The notes beneath the pieces were generated by a model. The model made no database searches, was not told the DNA's origin, and saw nothing but the letters and a program-made list of their open reading frames with translations. The position numbers were made by a program, and so were the translations under genes. From CAZNRY01 sp964575675 (GTDB lineage: Bacteria > Eisenbacteria > RBG-16-71-46 > CAIMUX01 > VGJL01): a DNA stretch of 13,481 nt. Positions 1 to 7,386 of this stretch are shown here, in pieces (the first letter of the stretch is position 1; every line of letters begins with the position of its first letter). The DNA is taken from NCBI GenBank assembly GCA_964575675.1, contig CAZNRY010000114.1:1-13481 (forward strand), given 5' to 3'.

Positions 1-301
1 TCCAGGGGATGCCGTAGCCACGGTCAAGTTCAAGAATCCACCCGGCCACATTGTCGAGGAAGTCACGATCGTGGGTAACGGCAATCACCGTTCCCGCGTA
101 CTGCTGGAGATGCCTCCCGAACCAGCCCACCGACCCGGCCTCGGGGGGGTTGTAGCGGGGCAGGATCCGCATCGTCGTCGGCTTGCCGGCCCCGTTCGGA
201 CCCAGGAACCCTAGAATCTCCCCTTTGCTGACCTCGAAGGAGACGTCGTCCACCGCGACGGTCTCCCCGAAGGCCTTCCTCAGGTTGCGCACTTCAACCA
301 T
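1..301 (-). CDS. Chimeric ABC ATPase fragment: ABC-2-type N-terminus joined to EttA-like sequence (partial)
   Basis: The minus-strand frame is open from ATG at 301 to the window edge (100 codons seen), with GGAGG about 6 bases before the start. Residues 1-50 read like an ABC-2 exporter ATPase: a VRNLRKAFG start, VDDVSFEV, and Walker A GPNGAGK at 34-40. Residues about 58-100 instead match the part of EttA (ABC-F translation factor) that follows Walker B, including THDRDFLDNVAG and WILELDRG...GIPW. The Q-loop, ABC signature and Walker B that should lie between are absent, so this ABC domain is unlikely to work as a normal ATPase. The residue after the Walker A lysine is Pro41, where Ser/Thr is expected. 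The rest of the protein, perhaps the second EttA ATPase domain, lies outside the window. It may be a deletion fusion, a decaying gene or an assembly error. The family recognition is confident; the biological status is not. Confidence 0.7.
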   Translation of the reverse strand, partial: MVEVRNLRKAFGETVAVDDVSFEVSKGEILGFLGPNGAGKPTTMRILPRYNPPEAGSVGWFGRHLQQYAGTVIAVTHDRDFLDNVAGWILELDRGYGIPW

Positions 302-479
302 TCGTTTCCTCCATTGCCCCCCCGATCCCGGGCGGTAACAGGCAGGCTCTGAAATCTAGGGACTTTGGGCCGTTCGCGTCAAGCGAGCGGCGACCGGCAA
401 ACCGGGGGCAACGCGTCGGCTAACAACGAACCGGCCGCAAAGTTCCGTGAATTCGGGCGGGAGCGCGAGCAGGCACACC

Positions 480-523
480 CGCGAGGCTGGCGCCCTGTCC
501 GTTTAGCCAGCCCGAGCGGGATG
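480..523 (-). repeat. Dispersed repeat, copy A (inverted relative to 7076-7118)
   Basis: Read on the minus strand, this segment matches 7076-7118 with a few mismatches and one indel. Shared cores are CATCCCGCTCG, GCTGGCTAAACG and CGCCAGCCTCGCG. Both copies are intergenic. In one frame both would encode LAK-R-x-GRQPR, but no start or family supports translation, so I treat it as a non-coding repeat. Confidence 0.7.
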
Positions 524-666
524 TGCCAAGCGAGCAACTGATGGGCAGGCCCACCCGGTGGGACGAAACGCGGTATGGTTCCTAGAGAGCGCATACGGCG
601 GTCCCCCGAATGGCCGCCTGAAGCGCCCCCGCCCAGACGAGGCTGGAGTCCCGGGCGGCCCTGTCC

Positions 667-672
667 TAGAAT
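667..672 (+). promoter_or_regulatory. Possible -10 box (TAGAAT) before tatT
   Basis: TAGAAT ends 8 bases before the tatT ATG at 681. If used, transcription would begin at or next to the start codon, giving a leaderless mRNA, which would fit the lack of a Shine-Dalgarno sequence there. No good -35 hexamer stands 16-18 bases upstream, so this is tentative. Confidence 0.25.
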
Positions 673-680
673 CGCGCTTC

Positions 681-1553
681 ATGGGATGGCGTAACCGTTC
701 GTTGACGATCCTGCTCGTGCTTGCATCGCTGACCGCTACCGGTTGCGGCGTGACGCGGCGGCTTGCGGTTTCGAGCATGATCCCGATCCTCGAGAAGACG
801 GTCGAGTCGATCTACCGCGACCAGGATCTCGAAACCGTCCAGAAGGGGATCCCCGCGAACCTCCTCCTGCTCCGCGGGCTCTGCGAGAGCTCTCCGGGCG
901 ACGCCGAGCTCTGGGCCATGACGACGCAGCTCTACTTCTACTATGGTTTCGGCTTCGTCGAGGAGGAGAGCGCCGATCAGGCGCGCCTGGTCTATCTGCA
1001 GGGGCGCGACCTGGGGCGCCGCTCGCTCGCCCGCCGCGATTGGTTCCGGACGGACAGGCCGCTCGATGAGTTTGAGAGGGACTTGGGTCATGCCCGGCGC
1101 GAGGACGTTCCTCTTCTCTTTTGGACCGTCGCGAACTGGGCGAGCTGGATCAACCTGAGCATGGATGATCCGGCGGCGGTCGCGGATCTGCCGGTCGCCG
1201 AGGCGATCCTGCGGCGCGTCCTGGAACTTGACGGCGGCTACTTCCTCGGCCTGCCCTTCGCGTTGGCCGGGACCCTGGAGGCCACCAAGCCGGTAATGAT
1301 GGGAGGCGATCCGGAGTCCTCCCGGGCGCATTTCGAGGCGGCGTTCAAGGCCGCAGGCCGGAAGCTCCTGATCTTCCAGACGCTGTACGCGCAGTACTAC
1401 TGCCGCTCGGTTCTCGATCAAGAGGGATTCGTTCGGTCGCTCGACGAGGTGCTGAAGGCGCCCGCCGACATCGAGCCGGACTACCGGCTCCTGAACGAAG
1501 TCGCCCGGCGCAGGGCCGCCCGGCTGATGGAGCAAAAAGATGACCTGTTCTAG
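681..1553 (+). CDS. tatT: TRAP transporter TatT component, lipoprotein
   Basis: This is a 290-residue exported lipoprotein of the TatT family, known from Treponema pallidum Tp0956 as a trimeric helical-repeat partner of a TRAP binding protein. Residues 7-21 are hydrophobic and lead to a lipobox ATGC with Cys22 as the likely lipidated residue. Family hallmarks are ELWAMTTQLYFYYGFGFVEE (76-95), YLQGRDLGRRSL (105-116), LFWTVANWASWINLS (146-160), MMGGDPESSRAHFEAAF (206-222) and the C-terminal RRRAARLME..DDLF. Its stop codon overlaps the start of dctP, and dctQ and dctM follow, which is the expected TatT context. The frame is open from 558, but the stretch before 681 has no signal peptide or family match, so ATG 681 is chosen. 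It probably helps hand ligand to DctP at the periplasmic face of a membrane; the ligand is unknown. Confidence 0.9.
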   Translation: MGWRNRSLTILLVLASLTATGCGVTRRLAVSSMIPILEKTVESIYRDQDLETVQKGIPANLLLLRGLCESSPGDAELWAMTTQLYFYYGFGFVEEESADQARLVYLQGRDLGRRSLARRDWFRTDRPLDEFERDLGHARREDVPLLFWTVANWASWINLSMDDPAAVADLPVAEAILRRVLELDGGYFLGLPFALAGTLEATKPVMMGGDPESSRAHFEAAFKAAGRKLLIFQTLYAQYYCRSVLDQEGFVRSLDEVLKAPADIEPDYRLLNEVARRRAARLMEQKDDLF

Positions 1554-2628
1554 CCTGGTCCGAGTTGGTCCGAGCGCAGATTTCAGATTCGCGCGCATTG
1601 CCTCGCTCATTCTCGTTGCGTTCGCCCTTCTGCCCCTTGCTCCGGGCGGGACGGCCGGCGCGGCAGGCAAGCCGCGCGCGAAGGTCGAGATCAAGATCGC
1701 GACCATCGCTCCGGAAGGCTCGACGTGGATGCGGATCATGGAGCAGCTAGATGCCCAGATCCGCGAGAAGACCGCCGGCGAGGCGGGACTTCGGTTCTAT
1801 CCCGGCGGCGTGCAGGGGGATGAATCGGTCGTTCTTCGGAAGATCCGCGCGGGCCAGCTTCAGGGGGGCGGTTTCACGGGCGTCGGACTCGGCGAGATCG
1901 CGCCCGAGCTCCGCGTGATGGAGATACCGTTCCTCTTCCGGGACCTCGACGAGGTGAGGGCCGTCCAGGCGAAGATGGAGCCTGTCTTCGACCAGAAGCT
2001 CCGGGACCAGGGATGGGAGCTGCTCGGGTGGTCCGACGTCGGCTTTGTCTACCTCTTCACGAAGACGCCGATCCGCACGGCCGACGACCTGAAGAAGGTC
2101 CGTATGTGGCTCTGGGAAGGCGATCCCCTGGCCGAGGCCTTCCTCAAGACCGTTGGGGTTTCGCCGGTGCCCCTGCCGATCACGGACGTCGTCACGTCGT
2201 TGCAGACCGGGCTCATCGACGCCGTCTATACGTCCGCCCTCGGCTGCATCGCCCTCCAGTGGTTCACCCGGATCTCCTACATGACAGATCTGCCCGTGGC
2301 CCACGCGCAGGGCGCCGTCATTGTTTCGAGCAAGGCGTTCGAGTCCCTGAGCCCTGCGTCGCGGCAGATCGTCAAGGACCTCTCGAAAGAGTGCTTCGCT
2401 CAGCTCGCGGACGAGACGGCGAAAGCGAACGAGACGAGCATCCCTGTGCTGAAGTCCAAGGGGGTGCAGATCGTGAGCCTCTCGGCCGCGGAGAAGTCGG
2501 GTTTCGACGGCGTGAGCAAGACTGTGCGCGAAAAGCTCGTCGGGGAACTCTATAGCCGGGGAGTGCTCGACTCCACCCTCCAGGCGCTGGCCGATTTCCG
2601 GGCCTCGAAGGCATCTCCGCAGCGATGA
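1540..2628 (+). CDS. dctP: TRAP transporter substrate-binding protein, DctP family
   Basis: This 362-residue periplasmic binding protein of a TRAP transporter has a basic N-terminus and a hydrophobic segment at about 18-34, followed by an Ala/Gly-rich cleavage region (GTAGAAG). DctP hallmarks are IKIATIAPEGSTWMRIM (51-67), FYPGGVQGDESVVLRKIRAGQL (86-107), VMEIPFLFRDLDEV (126-139), LLGWSDVGFVYLFTK, DDLKKVRMWLWEGDP with Arg188 at the family's ligand-carboxylate position, and LPITDVVTSLQTGLIDAVY (212-230). The start overlaps the tatT stop by 14 bases and has GGAG 7 bases upstream, so translation is probably coupled. The RMW..EGDP stretch departs from the common RVP pattern, which suggests a TatT-associated subtype and perhaps a ligand other than C4-dicarboxylates. 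The ligand cannot be read from sequence. Confidence 0.93.
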   Translation: MTCSSLVRVGPSADFRFARIASLILVAFALLPLAPGGTAGAAGKPRAKVEIKIATIAPEGSTWMRIMEQLDAQIREKTAGEAGLRFYPGGVQGDESVVLRKIRAGQLQGGGFTGVGLGEIAPELRVMEIPFLFRDLDEVRAVQAKMEPVFDQKLRDQGWELLGWSDVGFVYLFTKTPIRTADDLKKVRMWLWEGDPLAEAFLKTVGVSPVPLPITDVVTSLQTGLIDAVYTSALGCIALQWFTRISYMTDLPVAHAQGAVIVSSKAFESLSPASRQIVKDLSKECFAQLADETAKANETSIPVLKSKGVQIVSLSAAEKSGFDGVSKTVREKLVGELYSRGVLDSTLQALADFRASKASPQR

Positions 2629-3272
2629 ACCCGGGGGAGCAACTCCCGCTCGCCTTCCTGCGGCCTGGCGCGGTCTTTCTGATCGCACTCGGCGGGGTCA
2701 TCGGGATCGGGTTGATCCTGCACGTGGTCTTCGTGCGCATCCTCGGCGCGGAACGCTTCGATCGGGCGACGCGGCAGATCGAAGGGGCGCTCTTCTGCGC
2801 TTTTCTGGCCGTGATGCTCGGGATCTCGGGACTTCAGGTGATAATGCGGAACATCTTTCGCTCCGGCGTTCTGTGGTTCGATCCGCTCGTTCGCACCCTC
2901 GTGCTCTGGGTCGCGTTCCTCGGGGCGATGACGGCGACCTCGCACGCGCGGCACCTTCACATCGACGTCCTGCACCGCGCCATGCCGCCGCGGATCGCGC
3001 GACCCGTGAGCCGTATCCTGTCGGTCTTCTCGGCCGCCTGCTGCGCGCTACTCGCCAACGGTTCCTACATCTACCTCAGGGATGAGTACCACCACGGCGT
3101 GAGTCCCTTCCTCGGGGTTCCCTCGTGGGCCGCGCAGTCGATCCTCCTGTGGGGGTTCGGTCTGCTCGCCTATCGATTCCTCGCGCAGGCGATCTGGCCC
3201 GCTCCCCGCCAGAGCGAGACGGAGGCGCCCGGGCTCATCCAAGAGCACACGGCCGCGGAGGGCGGCGAGTGA
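2625..3272 (+). CDS. dctQ: TRAP transporter small permease, DctQ family
   Basis: This 215-residue inner-membrane protein starts inside the dctP stop (ATGA overlap). The DctQ core has four membrane spans at about 52-74, 88-104, 129-148 and 166-190. It shows the family's RNIF after span one (75-78), R..LVLWVAFLGAM (90-102) and a following H..HIDVL (109-116). An extra hydrophobic span at about 14-36 precedes the core, making this copy longer than many DctQ proteins. The C-terminal tail is hydrophilic. It is expected to pair with DctM as a Na+-driven importer. The stop overlaps the GTG start of dctM. Family membership is clear from sequence and context; the role of the extra span is unknown. Confidence 0.9.
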   Translation: MNPGEQLPLAFLRPGAVFLIALGGVIGIGLILHVVFVRILGAERFDRATRQIEGALFCAFLAVMLGISGLQVIMRNIFRSGVLWFDPLVRTLVLWVAFLGAMTATSHARHLHIDVLHRAMPPRIARPVSRILSVFSAACCALLANGSYIYLRDEYHHGVSPFLGVPSWAAQSILLWGFGLLAYRFLAQAIWPAPRQSETEAPGLIQEHTAAEGGE

Positions 3273-4594
3273 CCTGGCTCATCATCCCCGCCCTGATCCT
3301 GCTCGCCCTTCTGGGGACGCCGCTCTTCGTGATCCTCGGGGGCGGGGCCCTGATCGCCTTCGCGCTGCAGGGGATATCATCGAGCGCAGTCCTGACGGAG
3401 ATGAGCAGGCTCGCGACCTCGCCGATCCTCCTGTCGATCCCGATGTTCACCTTCGCGGGATACATCTTCGCCGAGAGCCGGATGCCGGAGAGGCTCGTCC
3501 GGCTGACGCGCTCTCTCTTCGGGTGGATTCCGGGGAGCCTCGCCCTCGTCGCGATGGTCGCCTGCGCGATCTTCACGGCGTTCACGGGCGGCAGCGGGGT
3601 CACGATCGTCGCGATGGGCGGGCTCCTCATGCCGGCCCTGGCGAAGGAGGGCTTCAGCAAGAAGTACTCGCTCGGCCTGATGACGACCTCAGGCAGCCTG
3701 GGCTTCCTGTTCCCCCCGAGCCTCGGACTCATCATCTACAGCTACGTCGCCTCGCAGAGTGCGAGCGGGATGGCGCTTCCCGAGGGAACGGCCCCTGAGA
3801 TCGATCGCCTCTTCCTCGCGGGACTTTTGCCGGGGATCTTCCTGATCGTCGTCCTGTCGTTCCTCGCGTTCCGCCAGGGGCGGACGGTCACGGTCGGGGC
3901 GCCCGCGAGGCTGTCATTCCGCGCGGGACTGAAGGACCTGCTCCCGGCCCTCCGCTCGGCCGCATGGGAAGTGCCGCTTCCGATCGTGATCCTCGGCGGA
4001 ATATATGGAGGGAAGCTCACCGTCACCGAGGCGGCGACCGTGACTGCCCTCTACGCTTTGTTTGTCGAGGTCGTGATCTACCGCGACATCCCCTGGCGGA
4101 AGATTCCCGCGATCGCGACCGAGAGCATGACGCTGGTCGGCGCGATCCTGATCATTCTCGGCTCCGCTCTAGGGCTCACGAACTTCCTCATCGATGCCGA
4201 GGTGCCGATGCGGATTCTGGACTGGATCCGCGGATTCATCACGAGCCGCTTCGCATTCCTGCTCATGCTGAACCTCTTCCTGCTCATCATCGGCTCGCTG
4301 ATGGAGATCTTCTCGGCGATGATCGTGGTCCCCCTGATCGTCCCGATCGCCCTCGAATACAACGTGAACCTGGTCCACCTCGGGATAATCTTCATGACGA
4401 ACCTCGAGATCGGGTTCCTCACGCCTCCCTTCGGGTTGAACCTCTTCATCTCATCGTTCCGTTTCCGGCGGCCCGTGACGGAAGTGTATCGAGCGACCCT
4501 GCCGTTCCTTGTGGTCCTCTTGCTCGCGCTGTTGATCATCACGTATTGGCCGGACATGAGCCTCTGGCTGCCGCGTCTCTATGGGAGCCGGTAG
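3269..4594 (+). CDS. dctM: TRAP transporter large permease, DctM family
   Basis: This 441-residue polytopic membrane protein is the transport subunit of the TRAP importer, of usual DctM length. Conserved stretches are IPMFTFAGYIFAESRMPERLV (58-78), FTAFTGGSGVTIVAMGGLLMPAL (102-124), GSLGFLFPPSLGLIIYSY (142-159), a repeat-2 VPLIVPIA and NLEIGFLTPPFGLNLFI near the end. The last is the second inverted-topology repeat with its TPPFG loop. The start is the GTG at 3269, four bases overlapping the dctQ stop; the frame opens earlier, but that part overlaps dctQ and is not DctM-like. It completes the tatT-dctP-dctQ-dctM operon. Its last codons are duplicated downstream (4581-4660). Confidence 0.93.
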   Translation: MTWLIIPALILLALLGTPLFVILGGGALIAFALQGISSSAVLTEMSRLATSPILLSIPMFTFAGYIFAESRMPERLVRLTRSLFGWIPGSLALVAMVACAIFTAFTGGSGVTIVAMGGLLMPALAKEGFSKKYSLGLMTTSGSLGFLFPPSLGLIIYSYVASQSASGMALPEGTAPEIDRLFLAGLLPGIFLIVVLSFLAFRQGRTVTVGAPARLSFRAGLKDLLPALRSAAWEVPLPIVILGGIYGGKLTVTEAATVTALYALFVEVVIYRDIPWRKIPAIATESMTLVGAILIILGSALGLTNFLIDAEVPMRILDWIRGFITSRFAFLLMLNLFLLIIGSLMEIFSAMIVVPLIVPIALEYNVNLVHLGIIFMTNLEIGFLTPPFGLNLFISSFRFRRPVTEVYRATLPFLVVLLLALLIITYWPDMSLWLPRLYGSR

Positions 4595-4660
4595 CCGGCC
4601 GGCCGGCATGACGAGCTTCCATGGGAGCCGGTAGCCGCTCGCCGGGCATGACGACCCGTC
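4581..4660. repeat. 40-bp imperfect tandem duplication at the dctM/ligase junction
   Basis: Bases 4581-4620 and 4621-4660 match at 32 of 40 positions. Both begin ATGGGAGCCGGTAGCC and both contain GGCATGACGA at the same offset. The first unit includes the last codons and the stop of dctM. The second supplies the apparent start region of the next gene. The period of 40 is not a multiple of three, so the two units are read in different frames. Confidence 0.85.
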
Positions 4661-7017
4661 CGCTCCGCCTGCCGCTTCCCGCGATCGTCCTTCTCGCTAC
4701 CGCCGTCGCGAGCTCCTACACCTTCTACAACGTGAACAACCTCAAGCTCCTCGTGCTCGGGATCGGCATCGGCGCGTTGCTTCTGATCAAGTGCATCGAG
4801 GGACTGGCATCGCGCGACGCGGCGTGGCAGGCCGTACCCTGGAAGACTTGGGCCGTGCTCGCACTTCCGTTGCTGGCGACGGCGCCCGGGTACTTCCTGC
4901 ACCGCGAGATGACGCACTTCTATCTTCCGGTCGAGCTTGCGACCCAACTCTTGCTGATCCTCTGGAGCGTTCTGCTTGTTGGATGGTTCGGTGGATCGCT
5001 CAGGGGGTCGCCCAATGGGTCGCCCAGCGGATCATCCGTCGGGTCGCCTGCTGGATCGCTCCGCGATCGACGCGAGATTGCCGCCTTCCTCGTCGGGACG
5101 GGCGCGACGCTCGCCTGCGTCGCTGTGATCGCGATCGCAGAGGCTGCCGGATGGCCGGGCAAGCGGGCCGGACAACCCGACGACCCCCGCGTGCTGGGAA
5201 CCTTCGGAAGCCCGAACGTCCTGGCGGCGTTCTTGATTCCGCTTTTGCCCCTGTTTCTGGTCTTCGCGGGACGAAACCTTTCGCGCGGACGAGGCCCCGC
5301 GCCGCCTGTTTCCGTGCCCGGCAAGGAACATCCCCGTCCCTGGAAAAAGCTCCGCGATGGGCGGACGAAGCAACCCCGCGACGGGCGGCCTAAACAGCCG
5401 ATCGACGCACGGGCGGGAGAGGCGCGCGAGATCCGGTCGTCATGGTCGCGCGAGGCGCATGCCGCGCGGTCCTTCGGGTGGGCCGTCGCGGCCGCCGTTC
5501 TGTTCATCCTTGGCGCGATCGCTTTATTTCTCGCGCAATCGCGGATGGGGATCTTCGCTTGGTGCGCCGCGGGCGGGATCGCCGTCGCGCTGAGTTGTCG
5601 TCAAGGACGGCCGTCGCGCTGGATCGTCCGTCCAACGCGGCAATCGGTCATCATCCTCGCGCTGCTCGCGGTCGGCGCTGCGTCCGGGCTCGCCGCCCTC
5701 AGGATGCGGTCAGACGACGCCTACGGTTCTTATGCGAGGCGCGTTGCGGCCGTCTCGACGTTCCGGGGTTGGTCGAGCCGGATGGTTCCGTGGGATGCCG
5801 CCATGAAGTCCATCCGGGACGCGCCGGTTTTCGGCTACGGGCCGGGAACCTCCTACGAGCTGTTCTTCAAACATGTCTCTCCTGCCTCGCGCGCCTACGC
5901 CGAAGGGCGGAGCTTCGCGCACGCCCATTCGGAGATCCTGGAGGTGCTGCAGGAGGGCGGCCTGCTCGGCGCGCTCATGACTGCCGCGCTGTTCGGTTAC
6001 GTCGTCTGGGTGACCCTGAAGGCGATGAGGAGGAATCGCGGAGATCCATTCGTTCGCGATCTCGGCGTTGCCGTTCTCGCCGGGATCGCGGGGTACGGTC
6101 TCTGCGCGGCTCTCACCGAGAGCTCGCGGATGATCGGATCGAAGCTCGCGCTCTACACGCTGTTCGGCGTCGCCCTGTCGCTTCCGAAACTCGATCCGTC
6201 CCTCGAGAAGACGGAGGATGCGATGAGGGGCGGGATGCGCCGGCCTCTCCTCGAGTGCGCTCTGTCGATCGCCCTCGTCGTCGCGGCGCTCGGCGTCCTC
6301 GTCCCCGTGCTTCGCTCGATGCGCCTGTTCGCCGAGATGGCGGCCAAGCCGGTCTCTGCGCCCCTCATGCTGAAGATCGATGCGGCGACGAAGGTCCGTC
6401 CGAATCCCTACTGCATGTTTTACCTTGTCGACTGGCAGGTCAAGTCGGGGCGGCATGCCGAAGCCCATCAGACGATCGAGCGGCTGAACTCGCTGATCCC
6501 GCACTACCGGGAGACCGACTACCTCGATGCGTACCTCGCGGTCGCGGAGAAGGATCTCGGACGGGCGAAGGCGGTTGGACTGCGGGCGTTCGAACGCGAC
6601 CGCTACTACCAGCCGAACCTGGCGCTCCTCACGACGGTCGCCGCCGCCACCAAGGACACGAGCCTCTTCCTCTCCGCCTTGACGGGGATCAGCGAGTGGG
6701 CCGCGATACGAAGCGGCCTCAGCTGGAAGGGGAGGGAAGGGATCGAGGTTGTGGAGGATCCGCATGTCTCGGGCATCGAGATCCGCCAGGACGGCGACGC
6801 GACGAGGATCGTGTGGAGCGCGGCTCTCGCCGACGGGATCCTCAGGTGGCGGGTCGCGACGCTCGGCGGATGGGACTATCCGGCGAAGGATCGCTTCGGG
6901 GCATGGCTGGACAGGGAGTTTCGGGTTCGTGGCGTGGGGGACGCGGCCGACAAGCAAGAGACGATCGACGCCCTCTCGGAGCAGCTCAGGGCGGGTGTGA
7001 CTCGGATGGTGCAGTAG
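4621..7017 (+). CDS. O-antigen ligase/polymerase (Wzy_C-like) membrane protein with C-terminal helical-repeat domain
   Basis: This large polytopic protein (up to 798 residues) has the O-antigen ligase/Wzy_C layout. N-terminal membrane spans are followed by LGTFGSPNVLAAFL (192-205), AQSRMGIFAW, and a large periplasmic loop with Arg387, W..A, GYGPGTSYELF (405-415) and SFAHAHSEILEVLQEGGLLG (431-450), the motif with paired His434 and His436. A further span lies near 543-560. The C-terminal 240 residues are soluble and helix-rich, resembling TPR repeats (NPYCMFYLVDWQVKSGRHAEA; AEKDLGRAKAVGLRAFERD). It probably joins or polymerises lipid-linked glycans at the outer face of the inner membrane. Residues 121-148 are a GSxx repeat, and a charged low-complexity linker lies near 240-275. 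The start is uncertain: ATG 4621 lies in a duplicated stretch and ATG 4648 is equally plausible. It may be cotranscribed with dctM, 26 bases upstream. Confidence 0.85.
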   Translation: MGAGSRSPGMTTRPLRLPLPAIVLLATAVASSYTFYNVNNLKLLVLGIGIGALLLIKCIEGLASRDAAWQAVPWKTWAVLALPLLATAPGYFLHREMTHFYLPVELATQLLLILWSVLLVGWFGGSLRGSPNGSPSGSSVGSPAGSLRDRREIAAFLVGTGATLACVAVIAIAEAAGWPGKRAGQPDDPRVLGTFGSPNVLAAFLIPLLPLFLVFAGRNLSRGRGPAPPVSVPGKEHPRPWKKLRDGRTKQPRDGRPKQPIDARAGEAREIRSSWSREAHAARSFGWAVAAAVLFILGAIALFLAQSRMGIFAWCAAGGIAVALSCRQGRPSRWIVRPTRQSVIILALLAVGAASGLAALRMRSDDAYGSYARRVAAVSTFRGWSSRMVPWDAAMKSIRDAPVFGYGPGTSYELFFKHVSPASRAYAEGRSFAHAHSEILEVLQEGGLLGALMTAALFGYVVWVTLKAMRRNRGDPFVRDLGVAVLAGIAGYGLCAALTESSRMIGSKLALYTLFGVALSLPKLDPSLEKTEDAMRGGMRRPLLECALSIALVVAALGVLVPVLRSMRLFAEMAAKPVSAPLMLKIDAATKVRPNPYCMFYLVDWQVKSGRHAEAHQTIERLNSLIPHYRETDYLDAYLAVAEKDLGRAKAVGLRAFERDRYYQPNLALLTTVAAATKDTSLFLSALTGISEWAAIRSGLSWKGREGIEVVEDPHVSGIEIRQDGDATRIVWSAALADGILRWRVATLGGWDYPAKDRFGAWLDREFRVRGVGDAADKQETIDALSEQLRAGVTRMVQ
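4981..5064 (+). repeat. 12-bp coding minisatellite (GSxx tetrapeptide repeat)
   Basis: Seven 12-base units follow one another in frame, with core GGRTCGCYCNNN in most. The peptide is GWFG-GSLR-GSPN-GSPS-GSSV-GSPA-GSLR. The first unit is degenerate. The repeat sits between predicted membrane spans of the ligase-like protein, in a loop not conserved in the family. Confidence 0.85.
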
Positions 7018-7032
7018 GGGGGAGCGCGTCTT

Positions 7033-7065
7033 GCCCGCGGCTCGTTCGCCATGTCCCTTCGCGCG
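7033..7065 (+). repeat. Dispersed repeat, left module (33 bp, exact copy at 13143-13175)
   Basis: The 33 bases are identical to 13143-13175. The first part, GCCCGCGGCTCGTTCG, recurs a third time at 13062-13077. Such an exact match 6.1 kb apart in intergenic DNA indicates a repeat family rather than chance. Confidence 0.85.
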
Positions 7066-7075
7066 CGCACCCGCG

Positions 7076-7118
7076 CATCCCGCTCGGCTGGCTAAACGAG
7101 CAGGACGCCAGCCTCGCG
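7076..7118 (+). repeat. Dispersed repeat, middle module (inverted copy at 480-523)
   Basis: This module follows the left module by 10 bases and matches the reverse complement of 480-523 over about 43 bases. It is absent from the copy at 13143, where other sequence sits between the left and right modules. Confidence 0.7.
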
Positions 7119-7152
7119 TGCGCGCGTGCTCGCGATGGAGGCCCCGCCGTCC

Positions 7153-7169
7153 GCGCTCTGGCGTCGCGC
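7153..7169 (+). repeat. Dispersed repeat, right module (17 bp, exact copy at 13227-13243)
   Basis: GCGCTCTGGCGTCGCGC is present exactly at both sites. It starts 120 bases after the start of the left module here and 84 bases after it in the right-hand copy, so the outer modules are conserved while the middle varies. Confidence 0.7.
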
Positions 7170-7386
7170 GACGCGGGTGCGACGTCGCACTGCGCGGGCC
7201 GAGAGAGCATCGGCGCCGCGAGCCCGGATCCGCCGGAATCGCTATCCGCATGTCCCTACGCGCGCAACGGCCGTTGCCAACGCGGCGTTCGGATCCAGCC
7301 GCCGCGGGCACGATGCATGCTCAACCGTACCACTACCCCGCCCACACATCGCCTCCTTGATGAGTGAAACCACGAAGGGGGAAACG

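Larger units (their letters stand above)
302..680. other. Intergenic gap between divergent genes, with one dispersed-repeat copy
   Basis: This gap holds no convincing gene. Short open frames on both strands lack a Shine-Dalgarno sequence and family resemblance. The only recognisable content is an inverted copy of a dispersed repeat (480-523), the ribosome binding site of the minus-strand ABC gene just right of 301, and a possible -10 box near 667. No factor-independent terminator is evident. Confidence 0.6.
7018..7386. other. Repeat-rich intergenic stretch
   Basis: No gene is supported here. Several frames stay open because of GC content, but they lack start signals and family resemblance. 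It contains the dispersed-repeat modules listed separately, a degenerate extra copy of CATGTCCCTACGCGCGCA at 7249-7266, and the perfect 14-base palindrome GCAACGGCCGTTGC (7264-7277). The last bases carry the ribosome binding site of the gene at 7387. Confidence 0.6.

Noticed and set aside
666..1739. Long minus-strand open frame over tatT and the start of dctP
   Set aside because: It is the GC-bias shadow of tatT and dctP, which have clear family matches. Its own translation is Arg/Pro-rich without a domain.
5710..7311. Minus-strand 533-codon frame opposite the ligase-like gene
   Set aside because: It has no start signal or domain and overlaps a supported gene completely.
5442..7367. Long plus-strand open frame inside and beyond the ligase-like gene
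   Set aside because: It is out of frame with a recognisable membrane protein, and its product is Arg-rich and low in hydrophobic residues, typical of a shadow frame.
7126..7386. N-terminal extension of the small cysteine protein from an earlier ATG
   Set aside because: The extension runs through the dispersed repeat and would bury the signal peptide. ATG 7387 has the strong ribosome binding site.
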